From NCBI RefSeq assembly GCF_000682715.1, contig NZ_AWFH01000063.1, positions 79,521 to 143,520 of the forward strand: 64,000 nt of DNA, given 5' to 3'. Below are positions 54,532-63,976 of the stretch, piece by piece. The translations under genes and the position numbers were made by a program. Position 1 is the first letter of the stretch, and every line of letters starts with the position of its first letter. The notes under the pieces were generated by a model. The model worked only from the letters and a program-made list of their open reading frames with translations. It did not search any database and was not told the DNA's origin. This DNA is from Hyphomonas atlantica corrig. GTDB lineage: Bacteria; Pseudomonadota; Alphaproteobacteria; Caulobacterales; Hyphomonadaceae.

Positions 54532-55422
54532 CTATTTACGGCCGAAAAATCGGAAGACGCCGATCAGGCCCGCCACGGCAGACCCCAGCCCGCCAAGCAG
54601 GACAAAGAGTGGATTGGCCTGGTCCGCGAACGCGATGGCGCGGTTGATGCCAGAGACTTCCACGGTCACCGTATCGCGGAAAGTTCGCAGCGGCACGACG
54701 GCGTCTTCATCAATGGCATAGATCTCGAAGACGAGATCATGGCTGCCCGCTGTCAGCGGCACGACAGACCAGCGCCAGACATTTTCCGTCAGCGGCGACA
54801 TCGCCTGAATTTCCGGCGACATGGCGACGATCTCGAAATTCGCACCGCTCAGGCGCGCTTCCACGCGGTCAGAGACGAGCGCTTCACCTTCTATAATGTT
54901 GCCGCGGCCGGGCAGGGCGTCGACAGCGGTCTCATCGCCTGTGGAATCAATGGCCAGCGTCACATCAAAGGCGCGCTTGTATTCAGCCTTGCTGGGCGTC
55001 TCATGCGCGACGGGAACAGATTTCAGCGTCTCGACGAACGATTCGTTTGCCTGGGCCGTGACATTGGCCGAGCGCGTCGACATCGGCACATCAAACTCGG
55101 GCGCAGCGCCCACAGCCTCCGGGAACACATCACCTGGAATGTCCGCGCCAAGGCTGCGAGTCGGGCCAGCAGCCGGGGCGGGGGCGGTGGCTGGCGCCTC
55201 CATCATCATCTCTTCGCTTTCGAGCGGCTCCAGCTGTGCCAGTTCTTCTTCCACACTTGGCGGCGCGGCCTCTTCAAACGCCTGTTCCGTCGCCATTTCC
55301 TGCGCCGGGGCGGCCACGACCACGTCGTCGCGCGGGGCATAGGTGTCCAGCAGGACAGACCCGGCATAGCCCGCAGCGCCCAGGCCGCACAGAAGTAGAA
55401 GGATGGACAGCAATCTCAGCAT
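54532..55422 (-). CDS. hypothetical envelope protein with terminal membrane segments
   Basis: The 296-residue protein has a membrane segment at each end (about 4-25, and 270-293). The middle is acidic and proline/alanine-rich up to residue ~100 and then strand-rich (FEIVAMSPEIQAMSPL, TENVWRWSVVPLTAGSHDLVFEI, about 190-235), like an immunoglobulin-type fold. The arrangement suggests a double-anchored periplasmic protein. No named family recognised. Confidence 0.7.
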   Translation of the reverse strand: MLRLLSILLLLCGLGAAGYAGSVLLDTYAPRDDVVVAAPAQEMATEQAFEEAAPPSVEEELAQLEPLESEEMMMEAPATAPAPAAGPTRSLGADIPGDVFPEAVGAAPEFDVPMSTRSANVTAQANESFVETLKSVPVAHETPSKAEYKRAFDVTLAIDSTGDETAVDALPGRGNIIEGEALVSDRVEARLSGANFEIVAMSPEIQAMSPLTENVWRWSVVPLTAGSHDLVFEIYAIDEDAVVPLRTFRDTVTVEVSGINRAIAFADQANPLFVLLGGLGSAVAGLIGVFRFFGRK

Positions 55423-55479
55423 GGCGGCACGCGCTCCGTCTATTGATCCCCTCAGCGTGGTTAATCCCTTAGCAGAGCT

Positions 55480-56310
55480 TTATGACAGGGGGAAACGATT
55501 ACGGCTGCTTTCATAAAAGGCGACGGCGGCTGCGTTCGAGACGTTCAGGCTCTCCATTTCCGGGGCAATCGGAATGCGCGCCAGCTCGGCGCAGGCCTTG
55601 GCGACGGCAGGGCGAATGCCCGGCCCTTCCGCGCCCAGCACGATGGCCAGTTTCGGCGCGCCCTCCACAGCATCGGCGATCAGCCGCTGGCCCTCTCCGG
55701 CAAGACCGACCGTGTGATAGCCCGCCTCGGCCAGCTGCTCCAACGCGCGGGCGATATTCACCACACGCGCTTCCCGCACCGTTTCGATTGCGCCGACGGC
55801 GGCCTTTGCCGCCACGCCCGTCACATTCGGGGCATTGCGCGTCTGCAGCACCAGCCCGCCAAAGCCGAACGCTGCCGCAGACCGGTACACCGCGCCCAGA
55901 TTGTGCGGGTCGGACACCTGGTCCAGCACGGCGATGTGGCTGACGCCTGCATCGATCAGGTCTTCCAGCGCGACTGGCTCCAGCGGGTCCACCTTTACGG
56001 CCACGCCCTGGTGCACGGCCCCGTCAGGGAGGCGCGAATCAATATCCTTCGCGGAGACGATGACAGGTTGCACCGCGCCCGCCGGCAGGCGCTGCGCCGC
56101 ATTCTCGGTCGCCAGCAGCTCATGACAGGTGCGCGCCGGGTTTGCCAGCGCGGCGGCAACGGCATGCGTGCCCCATATCCAGAGCGGTCCACCGTCTGCA
56201 CTGCCGGAATCACGGCCTTTTCCGCCGCGCCGAGGGGGGCGGGCCGGGCCTCGACGTGCATTATCTGCGCTGTCGTGTGCTTTTCGCCGATTAGAATGGT
56301 TGCGCGGCAT
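55480..56310 (-). CDS. rlmB: 23S rRNA G2251 2'-O-methyltransferase RlmB
   Basis: The 276-residue SPOUT enzyme has an Arg/Gly-rich disordered N-terminus (about 1-40), then the substrate-binding domain (LWIWGTHAVAAALANP) and the trefoil-knot motifs LVLQTRNAPNVTG, IVLGAEGPGIR and IPIAPEMESLNVSNAAA. AAGGAAA precedes ATG 56310; a frame open to 56445 is not needed. Three tRNA genes follow on the other strand. Confidence 0.94.
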   Translation of the reverse strand: MPRNHSNRRKAHDSADNARRGPARPPRRGGKGRDSGSADGGPLWIWGTHAVAAALANPARTCHELLATENAAQRLPAGAVQPVIVSAKDIDSRLPDGAVHQGVAVKVDPLEPVALEDLIDAGVSHIAVLDQVSDPHNLGAVYRSAAAFGFGGLVLQTRNAPNVTGVAAKAAVGAIETVREARVVNIARALEQLAEAGYHTVGLAGEGQRLIADAVEGAPKLAIVLGAEGPGIRPAVAKACAELARIPIAPEMESLNVSNAAAVAFYESSRNRFPLS

Positions 56311-56417
56311 TTCGGGTTTCCTTATAAGGCCGCTTCCGGGATGGATCGGAAGCGCGAGAGCGCCCATGTGAAGCCCCGGCGCGGCAACGTCAATTGGCGT
56401 CAGGTCGCGGGTCCCGT

Positions 56418-56502
56418 GGAGGGATGGGAGAGTGGTTAAATCCACCAGACTGTAAATCTGGCCGCTTAGCGTACGCTGGTTCGAATCCAGCTCCCTCCAC
56501 CA
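56418..56502 (+). tRNA. tRNA-Tyr (GTA)
   Basis: An 85-base class II tRNA: acceptor GGAGGGA/TCCCTCC, anticodon loop ACTGTAAAT with GTA, a long variable arm, TTCGAATC T-loop and encoded CCA. Confidence 0.96.
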
Positions 56503-56544
56503 CCCCGCACTGATGTGCTATAAACGGCTGCTGCGACCCGGTGA

Positions 56545-56618
56545 GCGGGTATAGCATAATGGTAATGCACCAGCCTTCCAAGCTGTGTATGTCGGTTCGA
56601 TTCCGTCTACCCGCTCCA
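56545..56618 (+). tRNA. tRNA-Gly (TCC)
   Basis: A 74-base tRNA: acceptor GCGGGTA/TACCCGC, anticodon loop CTTCCAA with TCC, TTCGATTC T-loop and encoded CCA. It begins 42 bases after tRNA-Tyr. Confidence 0.95.
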
Positions 56619-56815
56619 ACCGAATACTTCCGTGAAATCAGGGAATTGCACGCGATTGTTCAGCGTGTGGTTCAGGTGTTGGCACGGGCCATTGCGCAGG
56701 GGAATGTGGGGGGCCGCACGGCATTATCCGGCAGGCATTGCCCCGATCAAATCCTGCGCGTGGGGCGCGGCCGGGATGCCACGCAGTTTCCCGCCCGAAT
56801 GCTACAGTTTTACCG

Positions 56816-56842
56816 TTGACGGACCCGGCCCCAGCCTATACA
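56816..56842 (+). promoter_or_regulatory. putative promoter of tRNA-Leu
   Basis: TTGACG (56816-56821) and TATACA (56837-56842) stand 15 bases apart, 20 bases before tRNA-Leu. The spacing is shorter than ideal. The rest of the gap 56619-56815 has no gene. Confidence 0.4.
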
Positions 56843-56862
56843 TCGGCGCCTTCCGATCCCGT

Positions 56863-56949
56863 GCCCAGATGGCGGAATTGGTAGACGCGCTACGTTCAGG
56901 TCGTAGTTCTCGCAAGGGAGTGGAGGTTCGAGTCCTCTTCTGGGCACCA
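56863..56949 (+). tRNA. tRNA-Leu (CAG)
   Basis: An 87-base class II tRNA: acceptor GCCCAGA/TCTGGGC, anticodon loop TTCAGGT with CAG, a long variable arm, TTCGAGTC T-loop and encoded CCA. The integrase gene follows 185 bases later, so it is the likely island insertion site. Confidence 0.97.
56926..56949 (+). other. probable island attachment site in the 3' end of tRNA-Leu
   Basis: P4-type integrases insert into the 3' end of tRNA genes. The tRNA is intact and the integrase lies directly downstream in the same direction. The second copy of the att core is not found in the window. Confidence 0.4.
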
Positions 56950-57134
56950 GGAAGCTTTTTGAGTGCATCCTTCAGCGTCCGAGAAAGTCTGCAAAATTCC
57001 ATATAATCAGGGAGTTATAGGGATCGACCGTCCGCTAGCGTCCGCCGTGATCCGCTGAGATCCAGACATAGATATGGTACGCTCGCTGGTAGTATGGTAT
57101 CAATTAGCAGTCGAAAAGCTGCCGGTACCATACC

Positions 57135-58322
57135 ATGCCTCTTACCGATCTGAAGATCCGCAGTCTCAAACCTGAGGAAAAACCCCGCCGCTATACAGAT
57201 GGCGGAAATCTGTTCGTTGAAGTGCGTCCTACGGGGTCGAAACTCTGGCGCTTTGCGTACAAGTTTGACGGCAAACAGAAGCTGATGGCTTTGGGGGCAT
57301 ATCCCGAGATCTCGCTCGCCAAAGCGCGCGAGAAGCGCGCCGAAGCCCGCGCTCTGCTGATCGAAGGGATTGATCCCATGCAGCAGGCCAAAATCGATAA
57401 GCTCGAACGGCAGGCCCTCACAGAGCATACTTTCTCGGCCATCGCCGAGGAGCTGCTGGAGAAGAACCGCAAGGAAGGTCTAGCCGATACGACGCTCTCC
57501 AAGAAAGCGTGGCTGATCGGTATTGCAAATGCCGATTTGGCCGACATGCCGGTCACTCAGGTGAAGCCAGCGCACGTTCTCGTGCCGCTTCGCAAAGTCG
57601 AAGCAGACGGCAATTATGAAACAGCCCGGCGTCTACGCGCAGTCATAAGCCAGGTCTTCAGGTATGCCGTCGCCACTGCACGCTGCGAACATGATCCGAC
57701 TGCCGGGCTTCGCGGGGCACTGATCGTACCTAAAGTTCGCCACCGCCCGGCTATCGTTGACCGTGATGGCTTTGCTGGCCTCGTGCGGGCCATCTGGGAC
57801 TATGATGGAGCAATAGAAACTCAAGCCGGCCTTCAGCTCATGGCACTACTTTATCCACGTCCTGGCGAGCTCCGCCTGTCGAAATGGAATGAATTCAATC
57901 TTCAGAAGCGCATATGGACCATTCCGGCAGAGCGCACGAAGATGCGCCGGGAGCATCGCAAGCCGCTGTCAGAACCTGTGGTGAAAATCCTGAAGCGGCT
58001 TGAATCCGTCACTGGCCATGAGCCGTGGGTTTTTGTCTCCCAACTCTCGCGCGGCAAACCGATCAGCGAGAACACGCTAAACGGGGCTCTCCGTCGCCTC
58101 GGTTTCAGCGCCAATGAGATGACCTCCCACGGCTTCCGCGCAAGCGCCTCAAGTCTGCTGAATGAAAGCGGCAAATGGCACCCAGATGCCATCGAAGCAG
58201 AGTTGGCTCATATGGGGGCAGATCAGGTTCGCAAAGCATATCACCGAGCCACGTATTGGGATCAGCGCGTTGAAATGGCAGAGTGGTGGGCTGCGGAAGT
58301 CGTGAGTTTCGCCTCAAGCTGA
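57135..58322 (+). CDS. P4-type tyrosine integrase of a tRNA-linked island
   Basis: The 395-residue integrase has the DUF4102 N-terminal arm-binding domain (MPLTDLKIRSLKPEEKPRR, LFVEVRPTGSKLWRF), a core-binding domain, and the catalytic domain with RPGELRLSKWNEF (first Arg about 241), the HGFRASASSLLNE motif (about 329-341) and the nucleophile Tyr in RKAYHRATYWD (about 362). It would catalyse insertion and excision at the adjacent tRNA-Leu. Three 7-bp repeats lie just before its ATG. Confidence 0.95.
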   Translation: MPLTDLKIRSLKPEEKPRRYTDGGNLFVEVRPTGSKLWRFAYKFDGKQKLMALGAYPEISLAKAREKRAEARALLIEGIDPMQQAKIDKLERQALTEHTFSAIAEELLEKNRKEGLADTTLSKKAWLIGIANADLADMPVTQVKPAHVLVPLRKVEADGNYETARRLRAVISQVFRYAVATARCEHDPTAGLRGALIVPKVRHRPAIVDRDGFAGLVRAIWDYDGAIETQAGLQLMALLYPRPGELRLSKWNEFNLQKRIWTIPAERTKMRREHRKPLSEPVVKILKRLESVTGHEPWVFVSQLSRGKPISENTLNGALRRLGFSANEMTSHGFRASASSLLNESGKWHPDAIEAELAHMGADQVRKAYHRATYWDQRVEMAEWWAAEVVSFASS

Positions 58323-58436
58323 CTGCGGAATAATGTATGATCACGGAATGTGTGTGGGGGGCGGGAGCAGATGCCCTCCGTACTGGTGTTCGTTGGGGGC
58401 GCAAAACACACCGCCGTGCTGTATGAAATGGCCACT

Positions 58437-58925
58437 TTAGAAATTTGGTAGAGCAAGATTGCGGCGAATACTCATTGCAAGGTCATGAGTCGTCTGATTT
58501 TCATCCGGATTGATCACTTTAGCGAGAACATCTAGCTTCAATGCAATACCCCGATTGGTTGTTGCGGGTATTTCCGGCAAAGCGAGGAGAAGCTGTTGCT
58601 TCTTTTTCTCCAGCATATGCAACCGTCGATCAATCTCTTCCAGCTCCCTAGGTTCAGAAATGTTCATGCTCGTATGTTCAGGATGATCGCGCCAATAGCC
58701 CGCTCGGATTAGACGGGTTTCAGTCATCTGCCAGATATCTATCAAAGCAGTGTATTGGTCTTCTAATTCTAGCCAGGATTTGCAAGCACCGACTGCTGGA
58801 TCCGGTAGGGAAGGAAGCTTTGATATCGTTGAGCCAAGGGCCGCGCCCACCACGAGCTGCCGACGAGAAAAGTTGGATGAAGTGCGTGGAAGAGCATCCT
58901 CCACACCAATTCGGCGTCGAGACAT
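58437..58925 (-). CDS. small protein with Tat-like N-terminus
   Basis: The 162-residue protein starts MSRRRIGVEDALPRTSSN and contains SRRQLVVGAALGST (about 20-33), a twin-Arg followed by a hydrophobic stretch, so export by Tat is possible. The rest is helical with LEEIDRRLHMLEKKKQQLLLAL forming a coiled coil. AAAGG lies 9 bases before ATG 58925; an ATG 7 codons upstream is weaker. It is convergent with the integrase. Function unknown. Confidence 0.55.
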   Translation of the reverse strand: MSRRRIGVEDALPRTSSNFSRRQLVVGAALGSTISKLPSLPDPAVGACKSWLELEDQYTALIDIWQMTETRLIRAGYWRDHPEHTSMNISEPRELEEIDRRLHMLEKKKQQLLLALPEIPATTNRGIALKLDVLAKVINPDENQTTHDLAMSIRRNLALPNF

Positions 58926-59016
58926 GGGTTTGCCTTTATGGTACACATGAGTTGTTTAATATCACGCATCATATCAGCGTGATCGTTTTATGTAAATATG
59001 ATCTGAAAAGAAAAAT

Positions 59017-59262
59017 ATGAGCCTCACTGCTGCGCAACTCCGAGCCGCTCGTGCCCTCCTTGATTGGACCCAGCCTAAGCTGGCAGAGGCGGCGAAGTTA
59101 TCTGTTCCCACAATAAGGCGAATGGAGAGTGACCGCGGCCCGTCGGCAAGTACTGAGGCCAATGTTGATGCTGTACGCAGAGCGTTGGAAAAAGGGGGAG
59201 TCTTATTTCTTGGGCCGCAGGAGAGTGCCGATGGCGGCGCAGGCGTTAGGCTGAAAGACTAG
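59017..59262 (+). CDS. XRE-family helix-turn-helix regulator
   Basis: The 81-residue protein consists of one HTH domain: LTAAQLRAARALLDWTQPKL, then AEAAKLSVPTIRRMES. This short form is common near phage and island genes in Alphaproteobacteria and probably represses its neighbours. It is upstream of the STAND gene with a 176-base gap, where I see no clear promoter. Confidence 0.85.
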   Translation: MSLTAAQLRAARALLDWTQPKLAEAAKLSVPTIRRMESDRGPSASTEANVDAVRRALEKGGVLFLGPQESADGGAGVRLKD

Positions 59263-59438
59263 TCTAAAAAGCTATGGTCTTAATAACAGTCGATAACGCA
59301 CAATCATCACGATTGCTGACATTAGCGTTGCTGAGAGCCTCATTAAGCTTTGAAGAATACTTGCAGCAAAATAATGTTCCTGCACAGAATGCGTGACTAT
59401 TTTCCCGTAGCTAGACCACATAGCGCGACACCATTAGG

Positions 59439-62400
59439 TTGAGCGTTTCAGTAGTAATCACGAATAGGCTCAACTTGCAGTATTTTGAACTTCGACCCGA
59501 GGATATTTCTGCGCTAACCGATGCCGACCTACGAGAGCTTATAGGTCGCCTGTGCGAAGCAGAACTTGTACAGCAAGGATCAGAAGCTGCTTTGGTCACT
59601 TGGGGAGGTGCTCAAGAAGCCGCTGACGGAGGCATTGACGTCAGCGTTAAGGACGCCGGAAAGCTACTCAAGCCAAACTTTGTTCCGCGGAGTACAACCG
59701 GATATCAGGTCAAAAAGCACTCCATGGGCAAGTCTGCCTGCACCAAGGAGATGCAAAGCAAAGGCAAAGTTAAACAGGTTATTGAAAACATCGCCAATCA
59801 ACACGGAGCCTACATAATTGTAAGTGGGAAAGACGACTGTTCAGAAAAGATGCTCGCAGACCGATTGACAGGCATGAAAGCAGCCATTGACGCACTTGCC
59901 AATAAGAAGAACCTAAAATTAGATTTTTATGGCCGAGATCGGATCATCACGTGGCTCCGCAGTCATCCTGGGGTTTCATTGTGGGCAAGGCACAGGCTCG
60001 GCAAGCCACTTTCTGGCTGGAGACCCTTCGAGCGTTGGGCAGCAACACCAGCAGAGCTAGAAGATGAGTTCTTGGTAGATGACCATCCGTGCGTCTTATT
60101 CGCAAATTTGGCGTCGAAAGCTTCGCAGCCTCTGCTCGACGGCATTAAGTTAGCGCGAGACAGACTTAAGCCTGCTGGTAGCGCGGTCCGCATAACGGGG
60201 CTGTCAGGGGTTGGGAAAACACGATTTGCTCAAGCTCTTTTTGAAGAGGGGGTTGGGGAGGGCCATTTGCCGAGCTCTAATGCCATCTACGCAGATTTGG
60301 GCGATGATCTTACACCTTCCGCTTCAGAATTGGTCGCCCATCTAATTGCGAATGACAGTAGCGCATATTTGGTTCTCGACAATTGCCCGCCCGATGTTCA
60401 TCGACTCTTGCAAAAAAAAGTTGCGGCAAGCGGAACGAAACTTCGCCTACTGACGATTGAGTACGACATATCCGATGACAAGCCCGAAGAAACTGAAGTA
60501 ATACATCTTGAGCCATCGAGCGAACAGACTGTCTCGAAGCTGGTACAAAAGCGTTTTCCTGGCTTAGGGCGAGTGAACGCTGACAAGATTGCGGAGTTTT
60601 CGGGCGGAAACGCTCGTGTGGCGATCGCGCTGTCGAGCAGAGTGGACGCAGATGAAACGTTGTCGAAGTTCTCTGATGAAGAGTTGTTCAATAGGCTGTT
60701 TAGTCAACGCAAAGGGCCAAGTGAAAGTTTGCTCGAAAGCGCTGAGGTACTTTCGCTGGTGTATTCGTTCAATGTCTCACCCGATGAATATAATGATGAA
60801 TTATCTGCGCTTGGCCGGATCTCGGGTCTGGACCGCAGAACTCTTCATCGAGACCAAGCAGAATTGTTGCGCAGGCAACTATCACAGCAACGTGGGGACT
60901 GGCGCGCCGTCCTGCCACATGCTTTAGCAAATCGCGTTGCTAAGCGTGCGCTCGAAAACTTACCGTTAGACGACATAAACGCGGAGTTATTCAAGCAGTG
61001 CAATGTGCGGCTCTTTAAGTCTTGCGCACACCGAATTGGGTATTTGCATGATTTCCAACCAGCTCGAAACTTGGCCGACAGCTGGGTGGCATCAGGAGCG
61101 CCGTTACACGACATTGCGTCGTGCGATGCAGAACTTCTAACCTGCCTAGACTACATTGCACCTGTATTCCCAGAAACTGTACTGACAGCGCTAGAGACTG
61201 CGACAAAAACTGCTGGGTTCGCGTCACGTTCAAATCCACATTTCAACCTGTTTGTCCGGCTGTTGTGTCACCTTGCGTATGAGGACGATCAATTTGATCG
61301 CGCCATCGAGGTATTGCTAAGGTTTGCGGAAACCGAAGAAAAGGGTGAGAATAACAATAGTATTGTGGGGCAGATGAAGCACCTATTTTCGCTTTATCTA
61401 TCTGGAACAGAGGCGTCCCCACTACGGCGTCAGGAATTTGTTGCGAAACTACTCAAGTCGCCGATTCCTAGGCATCACGAAATTGCAAGCGATCTCCTTC
61501 ACGCTGCTTTGGAAGTTTCTCACTGGAGTTCATTTGCAACATTTGGTTTTGGAGCTCGGAAGCGGGGCTCAGGTTGGCAGCCAAAGACACGCCAAGAAAG
61601 AATAGATTGGTACGTCGGATTTGTAGGGCTCCTTCAGCGAAGTTTGGAATCAAATAAGCTTCACGAAGCCAAATGGGCAAAGGAGATGCTTGCTCCAAAT
61701 TTCAGAAGCCTTTGGACACTCGCAGGCTGTTTCGATGTCCTTGAAGAAATTGTTCGAGCGCACGCCGAGGGAGGTGCGTGGCCTGAGATTTGGATGTCCA
61801 TAAAGAGTACGTTGTATTTTGATGGGGAAAAGCATGAAGCGTCATTGTTAGAGCGGTTGAAGGAGCTCGAGAAAGTTTCTGCTCCAAACGATCCCTATTC
61901 TGAGATCGAAGCCTATGCACTTTCTAACACCTGGGACCACGCCGAACTCAAAGACGGAATCTTCTCGGAAAGTCAGAAAAAGTTAGGCGACAAGATTATC
62001 AGTCTTGGTGAGCTGGCGTGCGCGGATCCAAAGTACTTGGAGCAAATGGGAGAACGCCTGTGGGGGAGGCATTTCGATGCACTTTGGTACTTCGGCAAGG
62101 GGGTGGCGCGTGGCAGTTCGAAACGCGGCGAGACGTTCGAATTCCTGGTAGGCCAGCTAGAAAAGTCGCAGCTTGATCAAATCTACCCAGTTCTGTTGCA
62201 AGGCTACATCCACGAAGTCCACGATGGAGACGCGAACCAAGCACGCCAATTGCAGGAGCGAATTCTGGAGGTGCCAAAACTTAAGGCACACTTTGTTAAC
62301 CTGCTAAGTTCAGTACCCATTGCTCCTTGGGGGGCAAAAAAACTCATCGACCTAGCGAAGGCTGGGGAATTAGCCGCTTGGCAGTACACACATATTAGTC

Positions 62401-63311
62401 TCGGTCGGAAACATGAAGCTATAACCGACGACGATCTCTCTGAGCTCTTGTCTGCTTTGCTGGAAGCAGATGGCGGTGTGGCGGTAGTCTTCCAAATTTT
62501 GGAAATGCGGTTCTTTATAGATCAGAATAGTGACTATGTCCCTACCGAAGTACTGCTTGCGGTGGGTCGAAAAGCCATAACAAAGATGGCCGCAATGCGC
62601 AGAGATGAGATCGGGCAGTTCAGATCCCTCGGATTTGGTCGAGTTGCTGACCGATGCCTCATTGCTTCCGCACCCAGTGATGAGGTGACTGTGATAGTGA
62701 AGCTTTTATGTGATGGGATTCAAAACTACCGCCTTTACGGCTTTGAGATGGGAGAATGCCTCTCACCTTTGATCAAGAACTTCCCTGAGTTAGTTCTGGA
62801 TCGGGTCTTTAGTCATGGAGACAGAGATGACAACGAAGACCTGCTCTCTCATTCGCTTTTCCGAGATCTCAGTTATGAATCACGCGGGGCTCAGCTCAAC
62901 GATGCATCCGTGGACCGACTCATTGCTTGGTGTAAGGGAGACCAAACCCTTTTGGGTAAGATAGCGAAGTCAGTGCGCACTTATTCGACTGCTGAAGCTG
63001 GTGAAGGACCGTCGTCCAACCCCAAACGGGTTGTGCTTAGCGATCATATCATGGCACTACTCAATGTGGTCGAAGATAAATCCAGCGTTGTCGATATCAT
63101 CGCTGCCAATACTTGGCCGTCTGGGTGGTCCGGCTCCTTAGCCGACATACTCGAGAGGAGAGCCGAGGCCTTTGCAGCCTTGATGGAGCATTCCTCAGAG
63201 GAGGTCTGCCAACTTGCGAAAACAAAACTACGAATTATCGAACAATCAATCCGAATAAACCGAGCCCAAGAGATTGAACAGAGCAGTCGCAGAGAGCAGC
63301 GTTTTGAATAA
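59439..63311 (+). CDS. nuclease-STAND NTPase fusion, probable antiphage defence protein
   Basis: The 1290-residue protein has three parts. Residues 20-180 resemble an Mrr-type PD-(D/E)XK nuclease: LCEAEL (E40/E42), ADGGIDV (D67) and YQVKKH (Q90, K92). Residues 245-400 carry a STAND/AAA-like NTPase with Walker A GLSGVGKT (254-261), Walker B YLVLDN (310-315) and FSGGNARVAIAL (387-398). The rest is alpha-helical, as in the TPR- or HEAT-like target-recognition part of Avs proteins. The start at TTG 59439 is uncertain; another TTG at 59475 is possible. It lies in the integrase island, at lower GC than the core genes. Defence is inferred from architecture and location. Confidence 0.8.
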   Translation: MSVSVVITNRLNLQYFELRPEDISALTDADLRELIGRLCEAELVQQGSEAALVTWGGAQEAADGGIDVSVKDAGKLLKPNFVPRSTTGYQVKKHSMGKSACTKEMQSKGKVKQVIENIANQHGAYIIVSGKDDCSEKMLADRLTGMKAAIDALANKKNLKLDFYGRDRIITWLRSHPGVSLWARHRLGKPLSGWRPFERWAATPAELEDEFLVDDHPCVLFANLASKASQPLLDGIKLARDRLKPAGSAVRITGLSGVGKTRFAQALFEEGVGEGHLPSSNAIYADLGDDLTPSASELVAHLIANDSSAYLVLDNCPPDVHRLLQKKVAASGTKLRLLTIEYDISDDKPEETEVIHLEPSSEQTVSKLVQKRFPGLGRVNADKIAEFSGGNARVAIALSSRVDADETLSKFSDEELFNRLFSQRKGPSESLLESAEVLSLVYSFNVSPDEYNDELSALGRISGLDRRTLHRDQAELLRRQLSQQRGDWRAVLPHALANRVAKRALENLPLDDINAELFKQCNVRLFKSCAHRIGYLHDFQPARNLADSWVASGAPLHDIASCDAELLTCLDYIAPVFPETVLTALETATKTAGFASRSNPHFNLFVRLLCHLAYEDDQFDRAIEVLLRFAETEEKGENNNSIVGQMKHLFSLYLSGTEASPLRRQEFVAKLLKSPIPRHHEIASDLLHAALEVSHWSSFATFGFGARKRGSGWQPKTRQERIDWYVGFVGLLQRSLESNKLHEAKWAKEMLAPNFRSLWTLAGCFDVLEEIVRAHAEGGAWPEIWMSIKSTLYFDGEKHEASLLERLKELEKVSAPNDPYSEIEAYALSNTWDHAELKDGIFSESQKKLGDKIISLGELACADPKYLEQMGERLWGRHFDALWYFGKGVARGSSKRGETFEFLVGQLEKSQLDQIYPVLLQGYIHEVHDGDANQARQLQERILEVPKLKAHFVNLLSSVPIAPWGAKKLIDLAKAGELAAWQYTHISLGRKHEAITDDDLSELLSALLEADGGVAVVFQILEMRFFIDQNSDYVPTEVLLAVGRKAITKMAAMRRDEIGQFRSLGFGRVADRCLIASAPSDEVTVIVKLLCDGIQNYRLYGFEMGECLSPLIKNFPELVLDRVFSHGDRDDNEDLLSHSLFRDLSYESRGAQLNDASVDRLIAWCKGDQTLLGKIAKSVRTYSTAEAGEGPSSNPKRVVLSDHIMALLNVVEDKSSVVDIIAANTWPSGWSGSLADILERRAEAFAALMEHSSEEVCQLAKTKLRIIEQSIRINRAQEIEQSSRREQRFE

Positions 63312-63528
63312 GCTTTCCAGCAATTGATGGACAATCTTCGACACATACACTGACCAAAGTACACGGAGTGCAAAAGTAATATCTGATGCACCAATTTGGC
63401 TCAGCTTTATCGGCTCCTCTAGAAAGAGGAAGGTCGCTACAGTCAACTCGGTAATCTGTAGGGAAATTCACCTACGTTAACTCGTGCTATCTGCATCTGA
63501 CTTAGCTAGCGTGCGACCGTAGAGGACT

Positions 63529-63834
63529 TCACAAACTCCGTTCAGAATGGATCAGTGAGGCCATATAAGCTTCGACTTCGCTTTCGACCCAGACACTTCT
63601 ACGACCGATATGAACTGGGGAAGGAAAGGGGCGTACGGAGTCTTTGATTTGCGAGTACAATGTTGAGCGTCCAACGCTAAGGCGGTCGAGCACTTGGTTG
63701 AGACTCAAGAATCGAATTGGCCGACGCATATGTGCACGAGCGTGATCGATTTCGAAATCGTACGGAACATCAGAGTTGGAAAGCCGGCGTTTCGTCATGC
63801 CAGGAGTATCTTCGGACTCCCGCAGTTCGGCCAT
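63529..63834 (-). CDS. AlpA-type helix-turn-helix regulator
   Basis: The 101-residue protein has the AlpA fold: RFLSLNQVLDRLSVGRSTLYSQIKD, split at 41-65, then FPSPVHIGRRSVWVESEVEAYM (about 70-91). AlpA proteins regulate integrase or excision genes on P4-like islands. ATG at 63834, 63798 or 63729 are all possible; none has a clear ribosome binding site. The 217-base gap before it, to 63311, contains nothing I can support. Confidence 0.8.
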   Translation of the reverse strand: MAELRESEDTPGMTKRRLSNSDVPYDFEIDHARAHMRRPIRFLSLNQVLDRLSVGRSTLYSQIKDSVRPFPSPVHIGRRSVWVESEVEAYMASLIHSERSL

Positions 63835-63902
63835 TCAGTTTGAAGGGAGAACACGGGATTTCGCAATTAATCAAATTGCGGCGGAAGAATCGCGAAATTC
63901 GG

Positions 63903-63976
63903 GTGACAGCGCCTCCGGGGAGGTGTCACACAAAAATAGACGTGCAGACAATGGGTTAGGTGTCACTGTGTGACAC
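63903..63976. promoter_or_regulatory. GTGTCA inverted repeats upstream of the AlpA gene
   Basis: GTGACA/TGTCAC arms lie at 63903-63908 and 63924-63929, and GTGTCA-CTGTG-TGACAC, with perfect 6-bp arms, at 63960-63976. They are candidate operators for an island regulator. No gene is seen between 63835 and 64000. Confidence 0.3.

Noticed and set aside
59274..59396. 40-residue open frame between the XRE regulator and the STAND gene
   Set aside because: No ribosome binding site worth naming and no recognisable pattern; kept only as a note for a possible small partner of the defence gene.
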